From Actinomycetota bacterium (GTDB lineage: Bacteria > Actinomycetota > Actinomycetes > Nanopelagicales > Nanopelagicaceae), in contig WLGP01000082.1 of the NCBI GenBank assembly GCA_009703165.1, forward strand, positions 1-5,066: a stretch of DNA of 5,066 nucleotides, read 5' to 3'. This document shows, one piece after another, positions 1-5,066 of this stretch (positions are counted from its first letter, which is position 1; each line of letters begins with the position of its first letter). Below the pieces are notes generated by a model. It saw only the letters and a program-made list of their open reading frames with translations. It had not been told where the DNA came from and did not search any database. The position numbers and the translations under genes were made by a program.

Positions 1-651
1 GTGGGTGGAATTCGCCTACGCGATCTTCGTAATGGCCTCACAATCCCGCCACGTATTCGAATCTCAACGGTCTTTGCAATCGCGCGAAAGCCAATTTGGT
101 GGCTCAATCTCTTCACAACAAAGAAACTTGAGTTCGCCGCATTTCGTGGTTGGAATAAGTCGCTGCTGGAACTTTCAAATACGATTTACTCACCATCTAT
201 CTCCTTTGAAGATATCAAGTGGCTGCAGAGCGCTTGGGATGGGCCAATTATCGTTAAAGGTGTTCAGAACGTGGCCGATGCGAAGATTCTCGCCGATTTA
301 GGAGTGCAGGGCATTGTTCTATCGAGCCATGGCAGCAGACAACTCGATCGCGGGTTGGTTCCTATCGAGATTCTTCCTGAAGTAGTTGCAGCCGTTGGCG
401 AGAAGATCGATGTCTTTATCGACGGTTCGTTCATGTCAGGACAAGATGTCTATGCGGCAATTGCACTTGGTGCGAGAGCTGTCTTGGTAGGCAGGGCTTA
501 TCTCTATGGCGCTATGGCTGATGGTGAACGTGGAGTTGAGAAGGTAGTTGAGCTGATGCGTCGTGATTTCGTAAATACGATGGCGCTAACTGGCAATAGA
601 ACGTTGGCCGAAGTGCGCCAAACAGGTGCGATCCTTCGGGTTCAGCAATAG
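1..651 (+). CDS. FMN-dependent alpha-hydroxy-acid oxidase/dehydrogenase, C-terminal part (5' end outside window)
   Basis: This is the C-terminal 216 residues of a (S)-2-hydroxy-acid oxidising flavoprotein (glycolate oxidase / L-lactate dehydrogenase LldD / flavocytochrome b2 family). Such enzymes oxidise lactate, glycolate or similar acids to 2-oxo acids on an FMN-binding TIM barrel. The GTG at base 1 is almost certainly an internal Val codon, because the frame opens in the middle of the conserved RxRDLRNG region and family members run about 350-400 residues. Visible residues (window numbering): Arg5/Asp8 of the RxxD motif, Lys86 in PIIVKGV (FMN), the catalytic-base His110 and substrate Arg113 in SSHGSRQLD, the phosphate-loop DGSFMSG at 141-147, and GR at 164-165. 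The Lys-His (24) and His-Arg (55) spacings match spinach glycolate oxidase. Two motif positions differ from the commonest form: SSHGSRQ instead of SNHGGRQ, and DGSFMSG instead of DGGxRxG. An MSG version is known to me from actinobacterial lactate dehydrogenases, so this need not mean loss of activity. The next gene starts 8 nt after the stop, which suggests one operon. Substrate is unassigned. Confidence 0.92.
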   Translation: MGGIRLRDLRNGLTIPPRIRISTVFAIARKPIWWLNLFTTKKLEFAAFRGWNKSLLELSNTIYSPSISFEDIKWLQSAWDGPIIVKGVQNVADAKILADLGVQGIVLSSHGSRQLDRGLVPIEILPEVVAAVGEKIDVFIDGSFMSGQDVYAAIALGARAVLVGRAYLYGAMADGERGVEKVVELMRRDFVNTMALTGNRTLAEVRQTGAILRVQQ

Positions 652-654
652 GTG
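650..654 (+). promoter_or_regulatory. Shine-Dalgarno site for the GTG-started lactonase gene
   Basis: AGGTG overlaps the TAG stop of the oxidase gene and lies 5 nt before the GTG at 660. It supports this non-ATG start. The next in-frame ATG is at codon 97, past the first metal ligand, so the GTG is the only sensible start. The site also implies that ribosomes finishing the oxidase reinitiate here. Confidence 0.5.
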
Positions 655-659
655 TAACC

Positions 660-1517
660 GTGGCCAATAAACCAGAGCTTTTCTTAGAGGCAGATGCCCA
701 TACTGGTGAAGGACCTGTTGTTGATGGCAACTACCTTCATTGGGTAGATATTCCAACTGGATTGATCTACCGGACTGATCTGGCGAGTGCGAAGACAGAG
801 AGCGTCAACATAGGAAAATCAGTTGGTGCTGCTGTACCGCTCGAATCAAAAGATGGATATGCCGTTGCATATGAAGATGGATTTGGCGTTGTGGAAGATG
901 GAGAGCTTCAACCCATTGATACATTCTTAAGCGATCCTCATTACCGAATGAATGATGCAAAATGTGATACGCGCGGACGACTTTGGGGTGGAAGTTGCCA
1001 CAACGATTTCACTGCCGGTCTTGGAAAGTTACATCGCTGGGACGGCAAAGCGTCAAATAAAGTGATGGTCGAAAATCTTGCGCTGCCTAACGGCTTGGGC
1101 TGGAATAAAGAGAACACCTTGATGTATCTCGCTGACAGCATTTCACAGACGATATTGGTCAGTGATTTTGATTTAGCAGATGATTTTCTACCAAGTTTTC
1201 GCGAGCTGATCACAATCGACTCAGGATTTCCTGATGGCCTTGCCGTAGATAATGAAGGATGTATCTGGTTGGCAGTCTGGGGAGCTGGTCGAGTTATTCG
1301 CATTTCTCCGCAAGGAGCAATCATTGCAGAGCACCACTTTCCAGTCTCCCAAGCATCTAGTTGTGCGTTCGGTGCAGATGGAACCCTCTATGTGACCTCA
1401 GCGAGAAAAGAGTTATCAGAATCTGAATTAGCCAAGCAACCTTTAGCCGGCTCTATCTTTACTCTTGCAACAGATACCTCAGGTGTTCCGATTTCGAAAT
1501 TTAAGGGGTTGGCATGA
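660..1517 (+). CDS. SMP-30/gluconolactonase/LRE family sugar lactonase
   Basis: This 285-residue cytosolic beta-propeller lactonase is full length for the family (about 280-300). These enzymes use one divalent metal to hydrolyse aldono- or aldaro-lactones to the free acid. The expected metal ligands are present: Glu17 in GEGPV, Asn144 in LPNGLGW and Asp192 in PDGLAVD. The substrate-side RMND (Arg96, Asn98, Asp99) and following GRLWGG also match, as does the C-terminal SSCAFGADGTLYVTSAR block followed by QPLAGSIF. No signal peptide is seen. Translation starts at GTG behind an AGGTG site. Its stop overlaps the start of the mutarotase gene (ATGA), so the two are probably translationally coupled. 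With the downstream mutarotase and SDR dehydrogenase it fits the second step of an oxidative sugar pathway (lactone to acid). The family also contains calcium-binding regucalcin-like and drug-lactone-hydrolysing members, so the exact lactone (glucono-, galactono-, arabinono-, uronate-derived) is not determined by sequence alone. Confidence 0.9.
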   Translation: MANKPELFLEADAHTGEGPVVDGNYLHWVDIPTGLIYRTDLASAKTESVNIGKSVGAAVPLESKDGYAVAYEDGFGVVEDGELQPIDTFLSDPHYRMNDAKCDTRGRLWGGSCHNDFTAGLGKLHRWDGKASNKVMVENLALPNGLGWNKENTLMYLADSISQTILVSDFDLADDFLPSFRELITIDSGFPDGLAVDNEGCIWLAVWGAGRVIRISPQGAIIAEHHFPVSQASSCAFGADGTLYVTSARKELSESELAKQPLAGSIFTLATDTSGVPISKFKGLA

Positions 1518-2458
1518 GACATGTAACGCTGAAGAGCGCTGATCTAGAACTTCTGCTCGATCCTAGTTTCGGCGGCGATATTCTCTCGATCAAGACTGTG
1601 GCCAATAATCAAGAGTTACTTTTGAAGACTCCGTGGGCAGATCGCGCAGAGGAAGTAATCTCAGGTGATCAGACTCCATTCTCACTCGATCCTGTCGCAC
1701 ATTGGATGGAGCATTACCGTGGCGGTTGGCAGTTGATCACACCAAATGCCGGCCATCCGCGCGAGATTCATGGGGCTGCTGTTGGTTTCCATGGAGAGGC
1801 TGCAATTTCGGTATGGAAGGTAGTCGAATCTCAAGCCAGCAAAATCCACATCGCACTTGAGTTGATTTCGATTCCAGTTCGAATCGAGCGAGTGATCTCT
1901 CTTGATAAGAATGAAATCTCTATCACTGATGAAATCACCAATCTGAGCTCCCTTGATCTGGAGTTTGATTACTCAAGCCACCCAGCATTTGGGGGAGATC
2001 TCCTTGATGGGGAAGTATCTATTGAGACAAGTGCTACAAAGTTCACCCTTGATGACGATACCGAGAGCGCACATGGTGTCGCAGGTAGCTCTCATCAGTG
2101 GCCACTGATTAAGGGCGAGAATGGGAAAACTCTAGATGTAAGTAAGTTGCCAACCAACGGAACAAATTTATTTGTCTTTGGTTGGCTTTCAGAGTTCGAT
2201 GGTCCAAAGTGGTATCGAGTCACAAATAAAGCCAAGAATCTCTCCTTTGAGATGAAATGGGAATCTGAATTTCTGGACTTTGCCTGGTTCTGGTTGGAAT
2301 TCAATAGCTCTCAAGGTTTTCCTTGGTTTGGAAGAGTCCGCACCTTTGCGATTGAACCATCTAGCACTCAGACAAGTGGAAAGTCTCGCAAGAGCATCTT
2401 GAAGTTAACGCCACATCAATCAACCCAGATCAAGCAGAGAGTTACGGTGACATTCTGA
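1514..2458 (+). CDS. Galactose-mutarotase-like protein (aldose 1-epimerase family)
   Basis: This 314-residue protein has the marks of the galactose mutarotase-like beta-sandwich fold, which interconverts alpha and beta anomers of free sugars. In order: GGWQLITPNAG at 70-80, GFHGE at 91-95 (His93), SSHPAFGG at 154-161 with His156 as the likely catalytic acid, a tryptophan-rich stretch at 249-271, and RTFAIEPSS at 276-284 with Glu281 as the likely catalytic base. No signal peptide or membrane segment is seen, so it should act in the cytosol. The ATG overlaps the lactonase stop by 4 nt and is preceded by AAGGGG at 1503-1508, 5 nt upstream, which supports the start. Its own stop overlaps the next ATG by one base. 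Between a lactonase and a C1-oxidising type of SDR it plausibly delivers the anomer that the dehydrogenase uses. Similarity to classical GalM is limited to these motifs, so it may act on a pentose, deoxysugar or uronate rather than galactose, or be a non-catalytic sugar-binding relative. Confidence 0.82.
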   Translation: MRHVTLKSADLELLLDPSFGGDILSIKTVANNQELLLKTPWADRAEEVISGDQTPFSLDPVAHWMEHYRGGWQLITPNAGHPREIHGAAVGFHGEAAISVWKVVESQASKIHIALELISIPVRIERVISLDKNEISITDEITNLSSLDLEFDYSSHPAFGGDLLDGEVSIETSATKFTLDDDTESAHGVAGSSHQWPLIKGENGKTLDVSKLPTNGTNLFVFGWLSEFDGPKWYRVTNKAKNLSFEMKWESEFLDFAWFWLEFNSSQGFPWFGRVRTFAIEPSSTQTSGKSRKSILKLTPHQSTQIKQRVTVTF

Positions 2459-3309
2459 TGAAGGTACTTATTACAGGAGCAGCTGGGCTAATCGGCAGCG
2501 AGATCGTAAAGTCACTTGTCGATGCTGGCCACCAAGTCCTTGCTACAGACCGCGTTGAGATCAATCCATCTCCAACAGTGAGCTTTCAAAAAGGTGATCT
2601 CACATCTCCTGATTTCATCACAGAGTTAGATTTTTCCTGTGATGCCGTTATTCACTTAGGTTCGGTACCTGGTCCGCTTCACGATACAGATGCCAATGTC
2701 TTACAGAACAACGTGATGGGCACCTATCAAGTATTTGCTGCAGCGGTCGAGAAGAAGGTTCCGCTCGTTATATACGCATCAAGCCTTTCCATCTATGGAA
2801 CTGCATGGTCGGGCCCTTGGACATCACCTGAATATGCACCATTTGATGAGAACCATGCCCTTCATCACTATGAGAGTTACGCACTTTCTAAAGAGGTAAA
2901 TGAACGCTCTGCAGATATGTGGGCAAATAGAAGTGCAACCGCCTTTATTGGCTTGCGTTTCCCACATACAAATACAGCAGAAGTCTTCTATGAATTTAGG
3001 AGAAAGATGGAAGAGGGCGATCAGGAAACGTTAAAGACCGGCGCAAAGATTCTCTGGTGCTATCTCGACCTACGCGATGCTGCTAACGGGATCTTAGAAA
3101 TCTTGAGTAAAGGCGCTAAGGGTTCTGCCACCTATAACTTTGCAGCTCCTGACACCTTTGCGCATAAGCCAACGCTAGATATGTTGGCCGAATATCACCC
3201 AACGACAGAAGTTGTAGGTCACTTGCCGGGCTACACATCAATCTTTGATTGCTCTCAGTGGCTGGAAGATTTCGGATATAAACCGCAATATCTGCTCGAC
3301 CGCGGCTAA
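2458..3309 (+). CDS. Extended SDR NAD(P)-dependent sugar dehydrogenase/epimerase
   Basis: This 283-residue Rossmann-fold enzyme belongs to the NAD-dependent epimerase/dehydratase family. The nucleotide motif GAAGLIG (7-13) opens the protein, and Asp31 at the end of beta-2 favours NAD over NADP. ASSLSIYG (107-114) supplies the likely catalytic Ser109, and YALSK (141-145) gives Tyr141 and Lys145. YLDLRDAANGI (202-212) is the usual later family block, and the C-terminal CSQWLEDFGYKP resembles the cofactor-side ending of these proteins. The Ser-Tyr interval is 32 residues, somewhat longer than in GalE, and holds an aromatic WSGPW loop that may shape the sugar pocket. The start is supported by GGTGA at 2446-2450, 7 nt before an ATG that shares its first base with the TGA of the mutarotase gene. 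Neighbouring lactonase and mutarotase genes make C1 oxidation of an aldose or uronate to a lactone (as in uronate dehydrogenase) more likely than 4-epimerisation. That is inference from context, since the motifs fit both. It is the last gene of the operon. Confidence 0.85.
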   Translation: MKVLITGAAGLIGSEIVKSLVDAGHQVLATDRVEINPSPTVSFQKGDLTSPDFITELDFSCDAVIHLGSVPGPLHDTDANVLQNNVMGTYQVFAAAVEKKVPLVIYASSLSIYGTAWSGPWTSPEYAPFDENHALHHYESYALSKEVNERSADMWANRSATAFIGLRFPHTNTAEVFYEFRRKMEEGDQETLKTGAKILWCYLDLRDAANGILEILSKGAKGSATYNFAAPDTFAHKPTLDMLAEYHPTTEVVGHLPGYTSIFDCSQWLEDFGYKPQYLLDRG

Positions 3310-3311
3310 AT

Positions 3312-3325
3312 CACGATTTCTCGTG
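3312..3325. repeat. Short inverted repeat between the sugar operon and the reductase gene
   Basis: CACGA (3312-3316) and TCGTG (3321-3325) are perfect inverted arms around a 4-nt TTTC centre. The element starts 2 nt after the SDR stop codon and ends 4 nt before the candidate -10 box of the next gene. It could be a small operator, or a weak hairpin at the operon's 3' end. No T-run follows, so it is not a standard intrinsic terminator. With 5-bp arms, chance is a real possibility. Confidence 0.3.
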
Positions 3326-3328
3326 CAA

Positions 3329-3334
3329 TAGACT
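3329..3334 (+). promoter_or_regulatory. Candidate -10 box of a leaderless promoter for the ferredoxin reductase gene
   Basis: TAGACT fits the TANNNT actinobacterial -10 pattern. Its last base is followed by six bases and then the ATG at 3341, so a usual start about 7 nt downstream would fall on the A of the ATG. No purine-rich Shine-Dalgarno sequence lies between the box and the ATG, which agrees with a leaderless mRNA. No convincing -35 element was found at 16-18 nt. Confidence 0.45.
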
Positions 3335-3340
3335 TCACTC

Positions 3341-4615
3341 ATGAAGAGATACACGGTGGCAATTGTTGGCGCAGGGCCAGCAGGGTATTTCGCCGCCCAA
3401 GCGCTGCAGAATCTGCAGAGTGATGACCTCGCATTCTCTATCGACATTATTGAACGCCTACCAACCCCTTGGGGTTTAGTGCGAAGCGGTGTGGCACCAG
3501 ATCACCCAAAGATTAAGACAGTTGCAAAGGTCTTCGAAAAGGTTGCTACTGCAGGAAATGTTCGCCTCTTTGCAAATGTTGAGCTGGGCAGAGATATCTC
3601 GATCGAAGATTTGAAGTCGGCATATGACGCAGTTGTTATCGCAACAGGTTCTTCACTTGGTAAGAAGTTAGGCATTCCTGGAGAAGAGCTTGCTGGATCG
3701 ATGTCGGCCGCCACTTTCGTCCCTTGGTATAACGCCCACCCAGACTTTAAGGATGAGCAGGTAGATCTCTCCACAACAACGGCAGTTGTTATCGGTGCGG
3801 GAAATGTGGCGATGGATGTGGCCCGTATGTTGGCCCTTGAACCAAGTGAGTTAGATCCAACAGATACCGCCGATCATGCAATCGATGCTTTTAAGTCCAG
3901 CGCCGTGCGCACCGTCATTATTAGCGCGCGACGAGGTGCAGAACATGCCGCCTTTACCTCACCAGAGTTACGTGAATTACCAAAGCTTGAGCACACCAAT
4001 GTGATTATCGAAAAGCGCGATATCGATGAAGCGGTCGCTCGCGCCGGTGAGAACATCGAAAAAGATGTGAAGAGCAACCTTGATGCGATGTCACTGATCG
4101 CCGACCAAGTACCTGCCGGCCACGAGCGCACGATGAAATTCCAATTTATGGCTACCCCGAAAGAGATTCGTGGAAGTGACAAGGTTGAAGAGATTGTCTT
4201 TACCAAGACTGGTAGCGATGAAGAGTTTTCAATTAAGTGCGGTTTGGTAATTACTGCAATTGGTTACGAGGCTGCGCCTCTCGAGGGGATTCCATACGAA
4301 CGTGGAAAGGTAGTAAATACCGATGGACGCGTTACAGAAAATCTCTACGTTGTAGGTTGGGCAAAGCGCGGACCTTCTGGAGTCATCGGCACCAATAAAT
4401 CGGATGCTGCAGATGTAATGAAGTTACTGTTAGAGGATTTGAAAGAACCAAAGCCCGTCACAGATATTGCAAATGCTTTAAGTGGTGTAGAGGTAATCAC
4501 CCAGGGTCACTGGGAGGCCATCAACGCCGCTGAAGTTGCAGCGGGTGAGGCCAAGGGTAAACCTCGGGTTAAGAGTGTTGCGAGAGACGAACTCTTAAAG
4601 CTGGCAAAACTCTAG
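3341..4615 (+). CDS. fprA: Ferredoxin/adrenodoxin-type NADP+ reductase (FprA-like)
   Basis: This 424-residue FAD enzyme moves electrons between NADPH and a ferredoxin, as in mitochondrial adrenodoxin reductase and mycobacterial FprA (about 450-460 residues, so slightly short but complete). The FAD-binding GAGPAG is at 10-15 with acidic Glu38, followed by the highly typical RLPTPWGLVRSGVAPDHPK at 39-57. GAGNVAMDVAR (152-162) is the NADP Rossmann motif, and Arg197-Arg198 in SARRGAEHAAF are the expected ligands of the NADPH 2'-phosphate. LDPTDTADHA (171-180) is a family block. GWAKRGPSGVIGTNKSDA (339-356) is the C-terminal FAD signature. ITAIGYEAAPL (304-314) has Glu where many members have Arg (GYR). 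The chosen ATG puts the FAD motif at the normal distance from the N-terminus. It is separated from the sugar operon by 31 nt containing a promoter candidate, so it is probably transcribed on its own. Likely roles are supplying reduced ferredoxin to cytochrome P450, Fe-S or desaturase systems; the partner ferredoxin is not in the window. Confidence 0.95.
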   Translation: MKRYTVAIVGAGPAGYFAAQALQNLQSDDLAFSIDIIERLPTPWGLVRSGVAPDHPKIKTVAKVFEKVATAGNVRLFANVELGRDISIEDLKSAYDAVVIATGSSLGKKLGIPGEELAGSMSAATFVPWYNAHPDFKDEQVDLSTTTAVVIGAGNVAMDVARMLALEPSELDPTDTADHAIDAFKSSAVRTVIISARRGAEHAAFTSPELRELPKLEHTNVIIEKRDIDEAVARAGENIEKDVKSNLDAMSLIADQVPAGHERTMKFQFMATPKEIRGSDKVEEIVFTKTGSDEEFSIKCGLVITAIGYEAAPLEGIPYERGKVVNTDGRVTENLYVVGWAKRGPSGVIGTNKSDAADVMKLLLEDLKEPKPVTDIANALSGVEVITQGHWEAINAAEVAAGEAKGKPRVKSVARDELLKLAKL

Positions 4616-4676
4616 ATTTAACAATTTCTCAACCCTGTCGTTACCCGATTTTGCGGCGATGAAATGATCGGCTGAC

Positions 4677-4682
4677 TACGAT
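4677..4682 (+). promoter_or_regulatory. Candidate -10 box of a leaderless promoter for the secreted FN3 gene
   Basis: TACGAT fits TANNNT and lies exactly six bases before the ATG at 4689, the same distance as the box before the reductase gene. The bases between (GCCGCT) hold no Shine-Dalgarno sequence. A TTGCGG at 4651-4656 resembles a -35 element but the spacer would be 20 nt, longer than usual. The 73-bp gap after the reductase gene shows no clear intrinsic terminator. Confidence 0.45.
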
Positions 4683-4688
4683 GCCGCT

Positions 4689-5066
4689 ATGAAGACAACC
4701 CTCACACCCAAGAAAATCACTAGCTGGGGCACTCTCGCCCTTGCTACATCGTTACTAGTCTCAGTACTAGTTCCAACTGCACAGGCGAATACATATTCGC
4801 TTCCAGGTGCTCCGACAAATGTCACCTCTTATCTAGGTTCTCGCGGCGTTGTTGTTAAGTGGACGCCATCTACCGCTGTTACACCTTCAATTACCGGGCA
4901 CGTTGTTTCAGCTGGCCCAGGTTCATGTCCAATCTTTGTTCCGGCAGGAAGCAAATCAGTTGTCACCATGCCAGTTGTCGAGGGTCAGCCTGCTGGCACA
5001 CCTGTTGTCCAGGCTGTCAACGCATATGGCTTCTCAAAGTCAACGGCCTCAAACAAGAGCTACACA
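4689..5066 (+). CDS. Secreted fibronectin type III domain protein, N-terminal part (3' end outside window)
   Basis: An open frame of 126 codons runs from this ATG to the right edge without a stop. The first 33 residues form a classical Sec signal peptide: basic start (Lys2, Lys8, Lys9), hydrophobic core around 14-28, and a PTAQA end with probable signal peptidase I cleavage after Ala33. The mature part begins NTYSLPGAPTNVTS and continues as one fibronectin type III-like beta-sandwich, roughly residues 39-126. It shows the usual opening PGAPTNVT, then VVVKWTPS around 54-61 with the core Trp58, and VQAVNAYGFSKST at 107-119, which matches the F/G-strand ending of FN3 domains. A lone Cys80 lies mid-domain. 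Such proteins in Actinobacteria are exported or wall-associated, often with several FN3 repeats and sometimes a catalytic or adhesive domain after them. Nothing here shows which. ATG 4689 is chosen because it yields the signal peptide and has a -10 box at leaderless distance. Confidence 0.82.
   Translation, partial: MKTTLTPKKITSWGTLALATSLLVSVLVPTAQANTYSLPGAPTNVTSYLGSRGVVVKWTPSTAVTPSITGHVVSAGPGSCPIFVPAGSKSVVTMPVVEGQPAGTPVVQAVNAYGFSKSTASNKSYT

Noticed and set aside
1..3. GTG at the first base as a true start codon of the oxidase
   Set aside because: The frame opens inside a conserved mid-protein motif (RxRDLRNG), so roughly the first 170 residues of the family must lie upstream of the window.
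5..301. 98-codon + strand frame overlapping the oxidase in another phase
   Set aside because: It has a Ser-rich translation without domain features and overlaps conserved oxidase sequence.
941..1324. 127-codon open frame on the minus strand inside the lactonase gene
   Set aside because: It is fully antisense to a gene with intact family motifs, and its translation shows no recognisable domain.
3874..4206. 110-codon open frame on the minus strand inside the reductase gene
   Set aside because: It is a Ser/Arg-rich shadow of a well-conserved coding region with no start signal of its own.
4645..4671. CCGAT / ATCGG inverted arms as a terminator after the reductase gene
   Set aside because: It has only 5 paired bases across a 17-nt loop and no T-run follows. 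It would be a very weak hairpin and is likely chance.
4681..4692. Three-codon upstream ORF (ATG CCG CTA TGA) overlapping the start of the FN3 gene
   Set aside because: Its ATG overlaps the candidate -10 box and would lie upstream of the predicted transcription start. It has no Shine-Dalgarno sequence and is most simply chance.

Overview
The window holds five genes in a row on the + strand and the start of a sixth. It is tightly packed and of moderate GC (roughly half by eye). It looks like ordinary chromosomal metabolism of a small-genome actinobacterium. Three things point there: a full-length adrenodoxin-reductase/FprA-type NADPH:ferredoxin reductase, several junctions with overlapping stop and start codons, and two genes with a TANNNT box placed so that transcription would begin at the ATG (leaderless mRNAs, common in Actinobacteria). 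A freshwater acI-type lineage (Nanopelagicales, e.g. Planktophila) would fit the moderate GC and compact layout. That placement is inference, not something the sequence proves.

Positions 1-3309 look like one polycistronic catabolic operon. It contains the C-terminal part of an FMN-dependent alpha-hydroxy-acid oxidase (runs in from the left edge), an SMP-30/gluconolactonase-family sugar lactonase, a galactose-mutarotase-like (aldose 1-epimerase family) protein and an extended SDR NAD(P)-dependent sugar dehydrogenase/epimerase. The junctions are an 8-nt gap, a 4-nt ATGA overlap and a 1-nt TGATG overlap, so translation is probably coupled. Together the last three suit a non-phosphorylative oxidative route: the mutarotase supplies the reactive anomer, the dehydrogenase oxidises C1 of the cyclic sugar or uronate to a lactone, and the lactonase opens it. 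The oxidase could act on a hydroxy acid such as lactate or glycolate produced downstream. The actual sugar cannot be read from this window.

Positions 3310-3340 are a short spacer with a small inverted repeat and a candidate leaderless promoter. They separate the operon from an independent housekeeping gene, the ferredoxin/adrenodoxin-type NADP+ reductase (3341-4615). A 73-bp spacer (4616-4688) with a second candidate leaderless promoter leads into a secreted fibronectin type III protein (from 4689) that is cut off by the right edge.

No RNA gene, mobile element, CRISPR array, defence system or frameshift was found. The most interesting points are the grouping of sugar-oxidation enzymes with unassigned substrate and the matched spacing of the two leaderless promoter candidates. 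No clearly undescribed system is evident.
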